In this document: piece by piece, positions 1 to 7,620 of the stretch
Numbering within the stretch: the first letter of the stretch is position 1
Layout: each line of letters starts with the position of its first letter
Assembly (NCBI RefSeq): GCF_015354575.1
Contig: NZ_JACAFQ010000005.1
Span: 56,056 to 91,435, forward strand
Direction of reading: 5' to 3'
Length of the DNA stretch: 35,380 nt
Source of the DNA: Pseudomonas sp. UFMG81
GTDB lineage: Bacteria > Pseudomonadota > Gammaproteobacteria > Pseudomonadales > Pseudomonadaceae
Translations under genes and position numbers: made by a program
The notes under the pieces: model-generated
The model's input: only the letters and a program-made list of their open reading frames with translations
Databases searched by the model: none
Told to the model about the DNA's origin: nothing

Positions 1-1
1 G

Positions 2-187
2 CTCAACCCGGAGAAGGATGCTCTGGCCATCGAAGGCAGCGACTCGCCTTACGTGAACATCCTGGTAGCGCGCCCGGACAACAAGGATTCCGACGCCATG
101 AAGAAGCTGGCTGCGGCCCTGCACTCGCCTGAGGTGAAGCAGTTCATTACCGAGAAGTACAAAGGCGCTGTGGTTCCAGCGTTCTAA
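2..187 (+). CDS. MetQ/NlpA-family substrate-binding lipoprotein, C-terminal fragment
   Basis: Only the last 61 residues lie in the window; the 5' end is off the left edge. The tail contains a SDSPYVNILVARPDNKDS segment and ends EKYKGAVVPAF, which I recognise as the C-terminus of the NlpA/MetQ family. These are periplasmic lipoproteins that bind D/L-methionine for the MetNI ABC importer. The frame ends in TAA at 185-187. The permease and ATPase genes would be expected to the left, which cannot be seen. The family call is fairly secure, but the ligand (methionine or another) cannot be decided from the tail. The gene is convergent with the SCO gene, whose open frame runs antisense through it. 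Confidence 0.8.
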   Translation, partial: LNPEKDALAIEGSDSPYVNILVARPDNKDSDAMKKLAAALHSPEVKQFITEKYKGAVVPAF

Positions 188-832
188 TCGACACCTGAAA
201 CAATCGCGCTTGACCAGCCCCGGCAACTGCGCCGCCAGCTTCTGGTTGTTGAACGGCGCACGAATGAACCCACGCTGACGCCCATCCGGCCCCACGACCG
301 CCAGGTTGCCGCTGTGATCCACGGTGTAGCCCGGCTTGCTGGTGTCAGCCGGAATGAACGGAATGCTCAGGCCGTTGGCCAGCTTCTGGGTATCTTCGAT
401 AGTCCCCGCCACGCCAACGAAATCCTTGTCGAAATAGCCCAGGTACTGCTTGAGCTGGTTCGGCGTGTCGCGGTTCGGGTCCACGCTCACCAGCACCACC
501 TGCAAGCGCTCCAGCGTCTCCTTGGGCAGCTCGCTCTTCACCTGGCGCAGCTGGGCGAGGGTGGTTGGGCAGATGTCCGGGCAGTAGGTGTAGCCGAAGA
601 ACAACAGCGACCACTTGCCCTTGAGCTGATCCAGTTCGAGCGGCTGGCCATTCTGGTCGGTCATGGTCACATCCGGCACGGTGCGGCTCTGCGGCAGCAG
701 GATGATGCCGGCATCGATCAGCTCGGTGGGGTTCAGTTGCCCACGGTCATTGAGCACCTTGTTGACGGTCAGGCCCATGATCAGCGCGACCAGGGCAACG
801 AGGATGAAGACGGTTTTCTGGGTTCGGGTCAT
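2..832 (-). CDS. SCO1/SenC/PrrC family copper chaperone for cytochrome oxidase (no stop in window)
   Basis: Membrane-anchored thioredoxin-fold protein that delivers copper to the CuA site of cytochrome c oxidase. It begins MTRTQKTVFILVALVALIMG, one N-terminal membrane helix. The copper motif CPDICP gives Cys84 and Cys88, and the third ligand His173 lies in TVDHSGNLAVVGPDG. The ATG at 830-832 overlaps the cyoE stop as ATGA, so it is the last gene of the assembly operon. The family-like part ends at LPGLVKRD, residue 210 (position 203). There the expected stop is absent: the next codon is TGT, and no stop occurs in this frame down to position 2. The SCO frame therefore runs antisense over the MetQ tail. 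Either the gene has lost its stop and is extended, or there is a base error near 200. SCO identity is firm; the true left end is unknown. Confidence 0.9.
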   Translation of the reverse strand, partial: MTRTQKTVFILVALVALIMGLTVNKVLNDRGQLNPTELIDAGIILLPQSRTVPDVTMTDQNGQPLELDQLKGKWSLLFFGYTYCPDICPTTLAQLRQVKSELPKETLERLQVVLVSVDPNRDTPNQLKQYLGYFDKDFVGVAGTIEDTQKLANGLSIPFIPADTSKPGYTVDHSGNLAVVGPDGRQRGFIRAPFNNQKLAAQLPGLVKRDCFRCRLERWNHSAFVLLGNELLHLRRVQGRSQLLHGVGILVVRARYQDVHVRRVAAFDGQSILLRVE

Positions 833-1728
833 AGGTTCAGCAACAAGTAGTGGTCAACGAGCAACGCGATGAACAGCGCGAACAGGTAGCCGATAGAGTA
901 CTTGAACGTGTTGATCGCCGCGTGCGGCCGGGTGCCACGGTACAACACCCAGGCCCAGTGCAGGAAGCGCAGGCCCAGCACCAGGGCGCAGGCGAGGTAG
1001 AGCGGCCCGCTCATGTGGATGGCGTAGGGCAGCAGGCTCACCGCCAGCAGGATCAGGGTGTACAGCAGGATATGCAGCGCCGTGTAGCGCTCGCCGTGGG
1101 TCACCGGCAGCATGGGAATATCGGCTTTTTCGTACTCGTGCTTGCGGTGAATGGCCAAAGCCCAGAAGTGCGGCGGGGTCCAGGCGAAGATGATCAGCAC
1201 CAGCAGCAGTGGCTCGGCGCTCACATGCCCGCTCACCGCCACCCACCCCAGCAGCGGCGGCGCCGCGCCGGCCAGGCCGCCGATCACGATGTTCTGCGGC
1301 GTGGCACGCTTGAGATAGCCGGTGTAGAGCACCGCGTAACCGAGCAGCGAGGCCAGTGTCAACCAGGCGGTCAGGGTGTTGGTGAAGGCCAGCAGCACGG
1401 CCATGCCCGCCAGCGCCAACAGCAGGGCGAACAGCAGCGCCGGCAGCGGCGCGACCCGGCCCTGGGCCAGCGGGCGCTTGTGCGTGCGGGCCATCAACGC
1501 ATCGATGCGTCGGTCCACCACATGGTTGACCACTGCCGCCGCGCCTGCACACAAGGCGATGCCGAGGTTGCCGAACAGCAGCACGCTCCAGGCCACCCCC
1601 GCACGGGTGGCGAGGAACATACCCACCAGCGAGGTGATCAGCATCAGCACCACCACCTTGGGCTTGGTCAGTTCCAGATAGTCGCGCCAGCCGGCGCGCT
1701 GACCTTCCGTGCTCAGAAGCGTCGCCAC
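829..1728 (-). CDS. cyoE: Protoheme IX farnesyltransferase (heme O synthase)
   Basis: Integral membrane prenyltransferase of 299 aa that adds a farnesyl group to protoheme to make heme O, the precursor of heme A for the aa3 oxidase. It belongs to the UbiA superfamily. The first Asp-rich motif is NHVVDRRID (Asn68, Asp72, Asp76), followed by ARTHKRPL. Further hydrophobic helices and the segment AWTPPHFWALA are typical of CyoE. I chose the GTG start at 1726-1728 (reading ATLLSTEGQ), because the frame extends far upstream only as a shadow of ctaA. It overlaps the ctaA 3' end by 16 nt and the sco start by 4 nt (ATGA), indicating translational coupling. Pseudomonads usually carry another cyoE in the bo3 oxidase operon; this copy belongs to the aa3 cluster. 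Confidence 0.95.
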   Translation of the reverse strand: MATLLSTEGQRAGWRDYLELTKPKVVVLMLITSLVGMFLATRAGVAWSVLLFGNLGIALCAGAAAVVNHVVDRRIDALMARTHKRPLAQGRVAPLPALLFALLLALAGMAVLLAFTNTLTAWLTLASLLGYAVLYTGYLKRATPQNIVIGGLAGAAPPLLGWVAVSGHVSAEPLLLVLIIFAWTPPHFWALAIHRKHEYEKADIPMLPVTHGERYTALHILLYTLILLAVSLLPYAIHMSGPLYLACALVLGLRFLHWAWVLYRGTRPHAAINTFKYSIGYLFALFIALLVDHYLLLNL

Positions 1729-2786
1729 GAATCGTTCCTCATGTGATGGGTGATACCCACATTGGTGATAGGCCGCAGGCGCCAGCCCTGGCCCACGCGT
1801 ACCTTGTCGGCCACGCGGATGCGGTAGTTCACCAGCACCATGGTCAACAGCAGCACGGCGCCACCGGCGTTGTGCGCCACGGCCACGCCCAGCGGCAGAT
1901 GCAACAGCACATTGCTCACGCCCAGGCTCACTTGCAGCGCCAGGGCCAGCAACACCAGGCGCGCCAGGGCGCCCAGGCCATGTCGGTGCAACTTCCAGCT
2001 CAGCAGCAACAGCACCGCCGCCACCATCAAGGCGCCGAGGCGGTGGCTGATATGGATGGCGGTGCGCGCATCGCTGTCCAATTGCCCGCCCAGGTAGTTG
2101 GGGCCGACGTGCTGGGTCAGGTGGAAGCCGTTGCTGAAGTCCGCCGCCGGCCACCACTGGCCATGGCAGGTGGGCAGGTCGATACAGGCCACGGCGGCGT
2201 AGTTGGCGCTCACCCAACCCCCCAGGGCGATCTGCCCGATCACCACCAGCAGGGCCAGGGCCGCGATCCGGCGCAGGCTCAACGGCAGTTTCGGCAATGG
2301 CGCAAAGGCCCGGGATAGACGCAGGGATAGCAGGAACAACAGGCTCAAGGTGGTGAACCCACCGAGCAGATGCGCGGTGACCACCTGCGGCCAGAGTTTC
2401 AGGGTCACCGTCCACATGCCAAAGGCAGCCTGGGCCAGCACCACCCCCAGCAACAGCACCGGCAGGCGGTAGGGTTGGCCGTCACGGGCATGCCGGCGCA
2501 CGGCCTGGAAGGTGAGCAGGGCGATCACCAGCGCCAGGGTGCCGGCGAAGTAGCGGTGGGTCATCTCGGCCCAGCCCTTGGCTTCTTCCACCGGATGCTC
2601 GGGAAAGTGCAGCTCGGCATGGGCCAGCTGCGCTTCGGTCTTGGGCACCCCGATGAAGCCATAGCAGCCCGGCCAGTCGGGACAACCGAGGCCGGCGTGG
2701 GTCAGGCGGGTGTAGGCGCCGAGCAGCACCACCAGCAGCGCCAGCAGGGTGGCGAACACAGCGAGGCGGAATCCGGGTCTGGCCAT
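1713..2786 (-). CDS. ctaA: Heme A synthase (COX15/CtaA family)
   Basis: Eight-helix membrane protein of 357 aa that oxidises the C8 methyl of heme O to the formyl group of heme A. Four histidines expected as heme ligands appear in the usual settings: EMTHRYFAG, VVTAHLLGG, HISHRLGA and AVAHNAGG. An extracytoplasmic loop with a cysteine pair (AAVACIDLPTCHGQWWP) is present, as in the two-domain CtaA/Cox15 type. The start MARPGFRLAVFATLLALL follows the upstream gene by 9 nt. The 3' end overlaps cyoE by 16 nt, so the two heme-modifying enzymes are cotranscribed and probably made in coupled fashion. Confidence 0.95.
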   Translation of the reverse strand: MARPGFRLAVFATLLALLVVLLGAYTRLTHAGLGCPDWPGCYGFIGVPKTEAQLAHAELHFPEHPVEEAKGWAEMTHRYFAGTLALVIALLTFQAVRRHARDGQPYRLPVLLLGVVLAQAAFGMWTVTLKLWPQVVTAHLLGGFTTLSLLFLLSLRLSRAFAPLPKLPLSLRRIAALALLVVIGQIALGGWVSANYAAVACIDLPTCHGQWWPAADFSNGFHLTQHVGPNYLGGQLDSDARTAIHISHRLGALMVAAVLLLLSWKLHRHGLGALARLVLLALALQVSLGVSNVLLHLPLGVAVAHNAGGAVLLLTMVLVNYRIRVADKVRVGQGWRLRPITNVGITHHMRNDSWRRF

Positions 2787-2795
2787 GGCAGGCTC

Positions 2796-3374
2796 CTAGC
2801 CAATGTTGGACAGCTTCAGCAGGTGGCGCAGGTCGTCCAGCACCTGCTTGCCGTTGGCCTTGGCGTCGTAGCGCAGCACCAGGTTGCCGTGGGGATCGAC
2901 GATCCACAGCTGCGGCCCGGGCTCGCCAACCTTCTGCCGGTAGCGCGCAGCGTCCAGCGGATAACGCTGCAGCTGCGGATACTCCCGGCCCAACAGCGCC
3001 TGGTAATCCGCCGCCAGTGGCTGGGCTGCCGCCAGGGCATGGCTGGCCCGGCTGGCGTCGCGGCCCAGGCCGATCTGGATCTGCCGGGCCAGGTACACCA
3101 GCTGCCGGCAGTCCTCGGCGCAGGCTTCGGGGGCGCTGACCAACAGTTGCCAGCGCTCATCCGCGGCGTTGATGCCGATATCGGCGCGGCCCTCGCCGTT
3201 GCCGATCATCGCGCCGTGATAGCTGCGCCCCTCCGGCACCCAGAAGTCGAGTTTGTACATGCTGGTGGCGAGGATCATCGGCCCGAGCACGACAAACAGG
3301 ATCAGCAACAACTGCAGGCGCCCACGGGCCTTGCGACCCTCAGGCGCGTCGAGTGGACGCGTGGCGGCGGTCAT
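2796..3374 (-). CDS. Membrane-anchored SCO/thioredoxin-like protein of the cox assembly operon
   Basis: A 192-aa protein usually annotated as a hypothetical or transmembrane protein. It has a cytoplasmic N-terminus (residues 1-19), one membrane helix (about 20-40), then a periplasmic domain. A strand RWQLLVSAP is followed by EACAEDC, with Cys85 and Cys89 spaced C-x3-C exactly as in the SCO CPxxC motif. The C-terminal part, LWIVDPHGNLVLRYD followed by VLDDLRHLLK, resembles the last strand pair and helix of the SCO/thioredoxin fold. I infer a degenerate SCO-like redox or copper protein for oxidase assembly. The prolines of the SCO motif and an obvious third His ligand are missing, so copper binding is not assured. 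The ATG at 3372-3374 lies inside the SURF1 3' end (35-nt overlap). Confidence 0.8.
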   Translation of the reverse strand: MTAATRPLDAPEGRKARGRLQLLLILFVVLGPMILATSMYKLDFWVPEGRSYHGAMIGNGEGRADIGINAADERWQLLVSAPEACAEDCRQLVYLARQIQIGLGRDASRASHALAAAQPLAADYQALLGREYPQLQRYPLDAARYRQKVGEPGPQLWIVDPHGNLVLRYDAKANGKQVLDDLRHLLKLSNIG

Positions 3375-4083
3375 GGCGGTTCTCCTTGTTGTGTCGGTGC
3401 CAGCCGAAATAGAGGTAGAGCAGCACCAGCGTGGTCGCCAGGGCAAACCACTGCACGGCGTAGCCCAAGTGCTTTTCCGGGCCCATGGCCACCACCGGCC
3501 AGTCCAGCCGGTAGCTGGCGGGGCCCGGTTCCAGGCGCAGTTCATGGGCGAAGCCTTCACGGCCCAGCTGCTGCCAGAGCGCGGCGGCATCCACTGCAGT
3601 CAGCAGGTGCGGCCACTGGCCGCCCGCGGGGTCGGGGTGAAGCTGGAAGGTCTTGCCTGGGGCCACATAGACCGAGGCATCCAGGGCCAGGGGCTGGTCG
3701 GGGGTGTCGAAACGTACTGGCACACGGCGGTCGGGCCAGGGCAGCCAGCCACGGTTGACCAGCAGCCACTGGCCGCTGGCCTGGTCGTGGAAGGGTTGCA
3801 GCAGCTCGACGCCAGCCTTGCCGTCGCGCATCTGGTTGTCCAGCAGCAGGCTGTGGCGGGGGTCGAAGCGCCCATAGAGGTGCACGCGGTAGAACGCCGG
3901 GTCGGCCAGTTGATCGAGCTGCGCGCTGGCCAGTGGCGCCTCCACCCGGCGCTCGGCGTAGCGTTCCATGAGCACACGCTTGTCATCGGCCCGCCCCAGT
4001 TGCCAGCAGCCGAGCGCGATCAAACCCGGCAGCAGCGCGAGCACCACCAGGGTCGGGATCCAGCCGGGGCGGAACGGCTTCAC
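3340..4083 (-). CDS. SURF1 family cytochrome oxidase biogenesis protein
   Basis: A 247-aa inner-membrane protein of the SURF1/Shy1 family, which helps insert heme a into subunit I. An N-terminal helix (WIPTLVVLALLPGLIALGCWQLGRA) and a C-terminal helix (AVQWFALATTLVLLYLYFGWH) flank a periplasmic domain. Family signatures seen are GCWQLGRA, LLVNRGWLP and GPEKHLGYAVQWFALA. It is the first gene of the minus-strand assembly operon SURF1, C-x3-C protein, ctaA, cyoE, sco. Its start lies 63 nt from the divergent gene at 4147, so the promoter of the assembly operon must lie in or near 4084-4146. Confidence 0.93.
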   Translation of the reverse strand: MKPFRPGWIPTLVVLALLPGLIALGCWQLGRADDKRVLMERYAERRVEAPLASAQLDQLADPAFYRVHLYGRFDPRHSLLLDNQMRDGKAGVELLQPFHDQASGQWLLVNRGWLPWPDRRVPVRFDTPDQPLALDASVYVAPGKTFQLHPDPAGGQWPHLLTAVDAAALWQQLGREGFAHELRLEPGPASYRLDWPVVAMGPEKHLGYAVQWFALATTLVLLYLYFGWHRHNKENRHDRRHASTRRA

Positions 4084-4146
4084 CGTGGCCCCGCAAGGTC
4101 GAACGCTATACTTGCACTCATCACCGCATCCCCCCGGAGTTTCGCC

Positions 4147-4350
4147 ATGCTCAAGGCCGCGATTGTCCTGATGCTGCTGGCCACCGTTGCCAGCCTGTTC
4201 AGTGGCCTGGTGTTCCTGGTCAAGGACGACGACCAGTCGACCCGGCTGCTAAAAGCCCTCACCGTGCGCGTCACCCTGGCGGCCCTGACCATCGGGCTGG
4301 TGGCCTGGGGGTTCATCAGCGGACAGCTGGTTTCCCACGCGCCGTTCTAG
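4147..4350 (+). CDS. Twin transmembrane protein (DUF2909 family)
   Basis: A 67-aa protein that is almost entirely two hydrophobic helices (about residues 4-24 and 44-62), separated by the polar stretch KDDDQSTRLLK. This matches the small DUF2909 'twin transmembrane' proteins found beside cytochrome oxidase genes in pseudomonads. The role is unknown; position suggests oxidase assembly or stability. It is divergent from SURF1 and convergent with coxC, so it is the only plus-strand gene in the oxidase block. The start ATG at 4147 follows CCCCCGGAGTTTCGCC, whose GGAG is a good ribosome binding site. Confidence 0.85.
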   Translation: MLKAAIVLMLLATVASLFSGLVFLVKDDDQSTRLLKALTVRVTLAALTIGLVAWGFISGQLVSHAPF

Positions 4351-4366
4351 CGTTATCACCGTCCTC

Positions 4367-4498
4367 TGTAGGAGCGGCCTTGTGTCGCGATGGGCTGCAA
4401 AGCAGCCCCAAAACAGGCGACATGGTTTATCTGAAATACCTCATTGCCTGACCTTGGGGCCGCTGCGCGCCCCATCGCGACACAAGGCCGCTCCTACA
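4367..4498. repeat. REP inverted pair R1 (type A)
   Basis: Two copies of the AGGAGCGGCCTTGTGTCGCG REP face each other, with perfect 28-nt arms at 4367-4394 and 4471-4498. Inside each arm is a short GC hairpin (CTGCAAAGCAGCCCC and its partner). The pair fills the convergent gap between the twin-TM gene and coxC. It could act as a bidirectional transcript end, but no T-tract is present. Confidence 0.9.
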
Positions 4499-4515
4499 AA
4501 GGATCGCGCCGCCCG

Positions 4516-5403
4516 TCAAAGCACATACACAAAGATGAACAACCCCACCCACACCACATCGACGAAGTGCCAGTACCAGCTGGCCGCCTCGAAACCGAAG
4601 TGCTTGTCCGGGTTGAAATGCCCGCGCAGCACCCGGCAGAACATCACGATCAAGATCAGCGTGCCCATCGTCACGTGCGCACCGTGGAAGCCGGTGAGCA
4701 TGAAGAACGTCGCCCCGTAGATGCCCGACCCCAGGGTCAGCCCCAGCTTGTTATAGGCCTCGTGGTACTCGTAGGCCTGCAACGCCAGGAACGCCAGCCC
4801 CAGCACGATGGTCAGCCCCAGCCACAGCTTCAGCGCCCCGCGATGCCCCTTGCGCAAGGCATGGTGGGCAATGGTCACGGTCACGCTGGAGCTCACCAGC
4901 AAAATGGTGTTCATCAGCGGCAGGTGCCACGGGTCGATGACCTCTTTAGGCGGCGGGAACAGCTTCGGGTCCGGCGTGTGCAGCAGCGGCCAGGCGAACT
5001 CGAAACTGGGCCAGAGCATGTGCGCCACGCCCTTGGCTCCTTCACCACCCAGCCACGGCCCGGCCAGCACGCGCACGTAGAACAGCGCGCCAAAGAAGGC
5101 CACGAAGAACATCACCTCGGAAAAGATGAACCAGCTCATGCCCCAACGGAACGAGCGATCCATCTGCGCGCTGTACAAGCCGGCATGGCTCTCCTTGATC
5201 ACCGCGCCGAACCAGCCGAACAGCATGTACGCCAGGAACAACGCGCCGATGAAGAAGATCAGCGGCCCGTGGGAGTCCGGGTGCCCGGCCTTGAGGTCGT
5301 TGAACCAGGTGCCCAGGCCGAACACGGTGATGAACATGCCGATCGTGGCGATGATCGGCCATTTGCTCTGCGCCGGGACGTAGTAGTGCTCGTGGCTTGC
5401 CAT
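4516..5403 (-). CDS. coxC: Cytochrome c oxidase subunit III
   Basis: A 295-aa seven-helix subunit III of the aa3-type heme-copper oxidase (CtaE/CoxC), starting MASHEHYYVPAQSKWPI. Family features include WFNDLKAGHPDS, SEVMFFVAFFGALFYVR, the long loop ending in PWHLPLMNTILLVSSSVTVT, and the C-terminal GFHGAHVTMGTLILIV with WYWHFVDVVWVGLFIFVYV. It is the last of the four oxidase structural/assembly genes in order coxB-coxA-ctaG-coxC, 16 nt downstream of ctaG. It stabilises the D-channel proton uptake of subunit I. It ends against REP pair R1. Confidence 0.96.
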   Translation of the reverse strand: MASHEHYYVPAQSKWPIIATIGMFITVFGLGTWFNDLKAGHPDSHGPLIFFIGALFLAYMLFGWFGAVIKESHAGLYSAQMDRSFRWGMSWFIFSEVMFFVAFFGALFYVRVLAGPWLGGEGAKGVAHMLWPSFEFAWPLLHTPDPKLFPPPKEVIDPWHLPLMNTILLVSSSVTVTIAHHALRKGHRGALKLWLGLTIVLGLAFLALQAYEYHEAYNKLGLTLGSGIYGATFFMLTGFHGAHVTMGTLILIVMFCRVLRGHFNPDKHFGFEAASWYWHFVDVVWVGLFIFVYVL

Positions 5404-5419
5404 GACGTATCTCCTTCCC

Positions 5420-5977
5420 TCAACGGGCGCCCTCGGTCGCGGCTTGGGCGACCGGGGGGTGGCGAGCGGTGATGTCGAACAGGGTGTAGGCCAGGGTCAG
5501 GTATTTCACCGAGTCCGGCAGGTCGCGGTCGACGATGAAGCGCACCGGCATCTCGATGCGCTCACCGGGCTGCAGCACCTGCTGGGTGAAGCAGAAGCAC
5601 TCGGTCTTGTGGAAATACGCCGCCGCCTCGGCCGGGGTGATGCTGGGGATGGCCTGGGCGCTCATGGGGTGCTTGGTCGGGTTGCGGGCAATGAAGATCA
5701 TCTGGTTCACCGCCCCCGGGTTGACCTCGATCTGGTCGGCGCTGGAGTGGAACTCCCAGCTCATGTCGCCGGCGTTGGTCGACATGAACTGCACCCGCAC
5801 CGAGCGCGTTGGGTCGCTCACCTGCGTGCCCTCGTACTGCCCGCCGGTCTTGCCGTTGATGCCGAAGGCCTTGCACATCACGTCGTAGATCGGCACCAGG
5901 GCAAAGCCGAAAGCAAACATCACCACGGTCAGCATGACCAGGCGGGTGACCAGGCGTTTGAGCGACAGGCCGTCCAT
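5420..5977 (-). CDS. ctaG: Cytochrome c oxidase assembly protein CtaG/Cox11
   Basis: A 185-aa single-helix membrane protein that delivers copper to the CuB site of subunit I. The N-terminal helix is at about residues 10-30, ending VPIYDVMCKAFGING with conserved Cys35. The copper motif ECFCF gives Cys127 and Cys129. The FTQQVLQPGERIEMPVRF segment is typical of Cox11. It lies between coxA and coxC, the usual proteobacterial order, with only 10 nt to coxA and 16 nt to coxC. It pairs functionally with SCO, which serves CuA. Confidence 0.96.
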   Translation of the reverse strand: MDGLSLKRLVTRLVMLTVVMFAFGFALVPIYDVMCKAFGINGKTGGQYEGTQVSDPTRSVRVQFMSTNAGDMSWEFHSSADQIEVNPGAVNQMIFIARNPTKHPMSAQAIPSITPAEAAAYFHKTECFCFTQQVLQPGERIEMPVRFIVDRDLPDSVKYLTLAYTLFDITARHPPVAQAATEGAR

Positions 5978-5987
5978 GGGCGGGCTC

Positions 5988-7577
5988 CTACTTCACTTCC
6001 GGCGGGGTTTGGAAGGTGTGATAGGGCGCCGGCGACGGGATCGACCACTCCAGCCCCTCGGCACCGTCCCACGGCTTGGCCGGTGCCGGCGCGCCGCCAC
6101 GGATGCACTTGATGACGATGAACAGGAAGAAGATCTGCGTGGCGCCGAACATGAACGCACCGATCGACGAGACCATGTTGAAGTCGGCGAACTGCAGGTT
6201 GTAGTCGGGGATCCGCCGCGGCATGCCGGCAAGCCCGACGAAGTGCATGGGGAAGAAGGCCAGGTTCATGCCGATGAACGACAGCCAGAAGTGCAGCTTG
6301 CCCAGTGTTTCGTCGTACATGTGCCCGGTCCACTTGGGCAGCCAGTAGTAGGCCGAGGCGAAGATGCCGAAGATTGCGCCGGGCACCAGCACATAGTGGA
6401 AGTGCGCCACCACGAAGTAGGTGTCGTGGTACTGGAAGTCCGCCGGCGCAATGGCCAGCATCAACCCGGAGAAGCCGCCGATGGTGAACAGGATGACGAA
6501 GGCGATGGCGAACAGCATCGGCGTCTCGAAGGTCAGCGAGCCCTCCCACATGGTGCTGACCCAGTTGAACACCTTCACCCCGGTGGGCACGGCGATCAGC
6601 ATGGTGGCATACATGAAGAACAGCTCGCCCACCACCGGGATGCCGACCACGAACATGTGGTGGGCCCAGACGATGAACGACAGGAAGGCGATCGCTCCGG
6701 TGGCGTAGACCATCGAGGTGTAGCCGAACAGCGGCTTGCGCGAGAACGCCGGGATGATCGAGCTGACCGCGCCGAACGCCGGCAGGATCATGATGTACAC
6801 CTCGGGGTGGCCGAAGAACCAGAACACATGTTGGAACAGTACCGGGTCACCGCCACCGGCGGCGCTGAAGAAGCTGGTGCCGAAGTGGATGTCCATCAGC
6901 ATCATGGTCACCACGCCGGCCAGCACCGGCATCACCGCGATCAGCAGGAACGCGGTGATCAACCAGGTCCAGACGAACAGCGGCATCTTCATCAGGGTCA
7001 TGCCGGGGGCACGCAGGTTGAGGATGGTGGCGATCACGTTGATCGCGCCCATGATCGAGCTGATGCCCATCAGGTGGATGGCGAAGATGAAGAAGGTCAC
7101 GCTGGCCGGGGCGTAGGTGGTCGACAGCGGGGCGTAGAAGGTCCAGCCGAAGTTCGGCCCGCCGCCCGGGCTGAACAGGGTCGAGACCAGCAGCAGGAAG
7201 GCCGCCGGCAGCAGCCAGAAGCTGAAGTTGTTCATCCGTGGCAGGGCCATGTCGGGGGCACCGACCATCAGCGGGATCATCCAGTTGGCCAGGCCGACGA
7301 ACGCCGGCATCACCGCGCCGAACACCATGATCAGCCCGTGCATGGTGGTCATCTGGTTGAAGAACGCCGGCTCCACGATCTGCAAGCCCGGCTGGAACAA
7401 CTCGGCGCGGATCACCATGGCGAACGAGCCGCCCAGCAGGAACATGGTGAAGGCGAACCACAGGTACATCGTGCCGATGTCCTTGTGGTTGGTGGTCAGC
7501 ACCCAGCGCATCAGGCCCTTGGCCGGGCCGTGGGCGTGTTCATGGCCGTGGGCGTGGTCGTCGATCACTGCACTCAT
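5988..7577 (-). CDS. coxA: Cytochrome c oxidase subunit I
   Basis: A 529-aa catalytic subunit of the aa3-type oxidase (CtaD/CoxA). Metal ligands are visible: low-spin heme a His80 (MTTMHG); CuB His257 with Tyr261 in FFGHPEVY (His-Tyr cross-link motif) and His306-His307 (WAHHMF); and His392/His394 in VAHFHYV for heme a3 and heme a. The N-terminus is His-rich (DDHAHGHEHAHG), an unusual leader that could bind metal. I chose the ATG at 7575-7577 (MSAVIDDH), because the longer frame upstream overlaps coxB and has no family similarity. It lies 43 nt after coxB in the same operon. Confidence 0.97.
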   Translation of the reverse strand: MSAVIDDHAHGHEHAHGPAKGLMRWVLTTNHKDIGTMYLWFAFTMFLLGGSFAMVIRAELFQPGLQIVEPAFFNQMTTMHGLIMVFGAVMPAFVGLANWMIPLMVGAPDMALPRMNNFSFWLLPAAFLLLVSTLFSPGGGPNFGWTFYAPLSTTYAPASVTFFIFAIHLMGISSIMGAINVIATILNLRAPGMTLMKMPLFVWTWLITAFLLIAVMPVLAGVVTMMLMDIHFGTSFFSAAGGGDPVLFQHVFWFFGHPEVYIMILPAFGAVSSIIPAFSRKPLFGYTSMVYATGAIAFLSFIVWAHHMFVVGIPVVGELFFMYATMLIAVPTGVKVFNWVSTMWEGSLTFETPMLFAIAFVILFTIGGFSGLMLAIAPADFQYHDTYFVVAHFHYVLVPGAIFGIFASAYYWLPKWTGHMYDETLGKLHFWLSFIGMNLAFFPMHFVGLAGMPRRIPDYNLQFADFNMVSSIGAFMFGATQIFFLFIVIKCIRGGAPAPAKPWDGAEGLEWSIPSPAPYHTFQTPPEVK

Positions 7578-7620
7578 GTCCTGTCTCCTGCAATCCACTG
7601 ACTGCCGCGAGTAACCCGGT

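Noticed and set aside
4367..4498. CRISPR array
   Set aside because: The repeats are paired palindromes at separate gaps, not regular direct repeats with unique spacers.
5934..7601. Long plus-strand open frame (555 codons) opposite coxA
   Set aside because: It is the mirror of a GC-rich coding gene; its protein is Gln/His/Arg-rich with no domain, and coxA on the other strand has every ligand.
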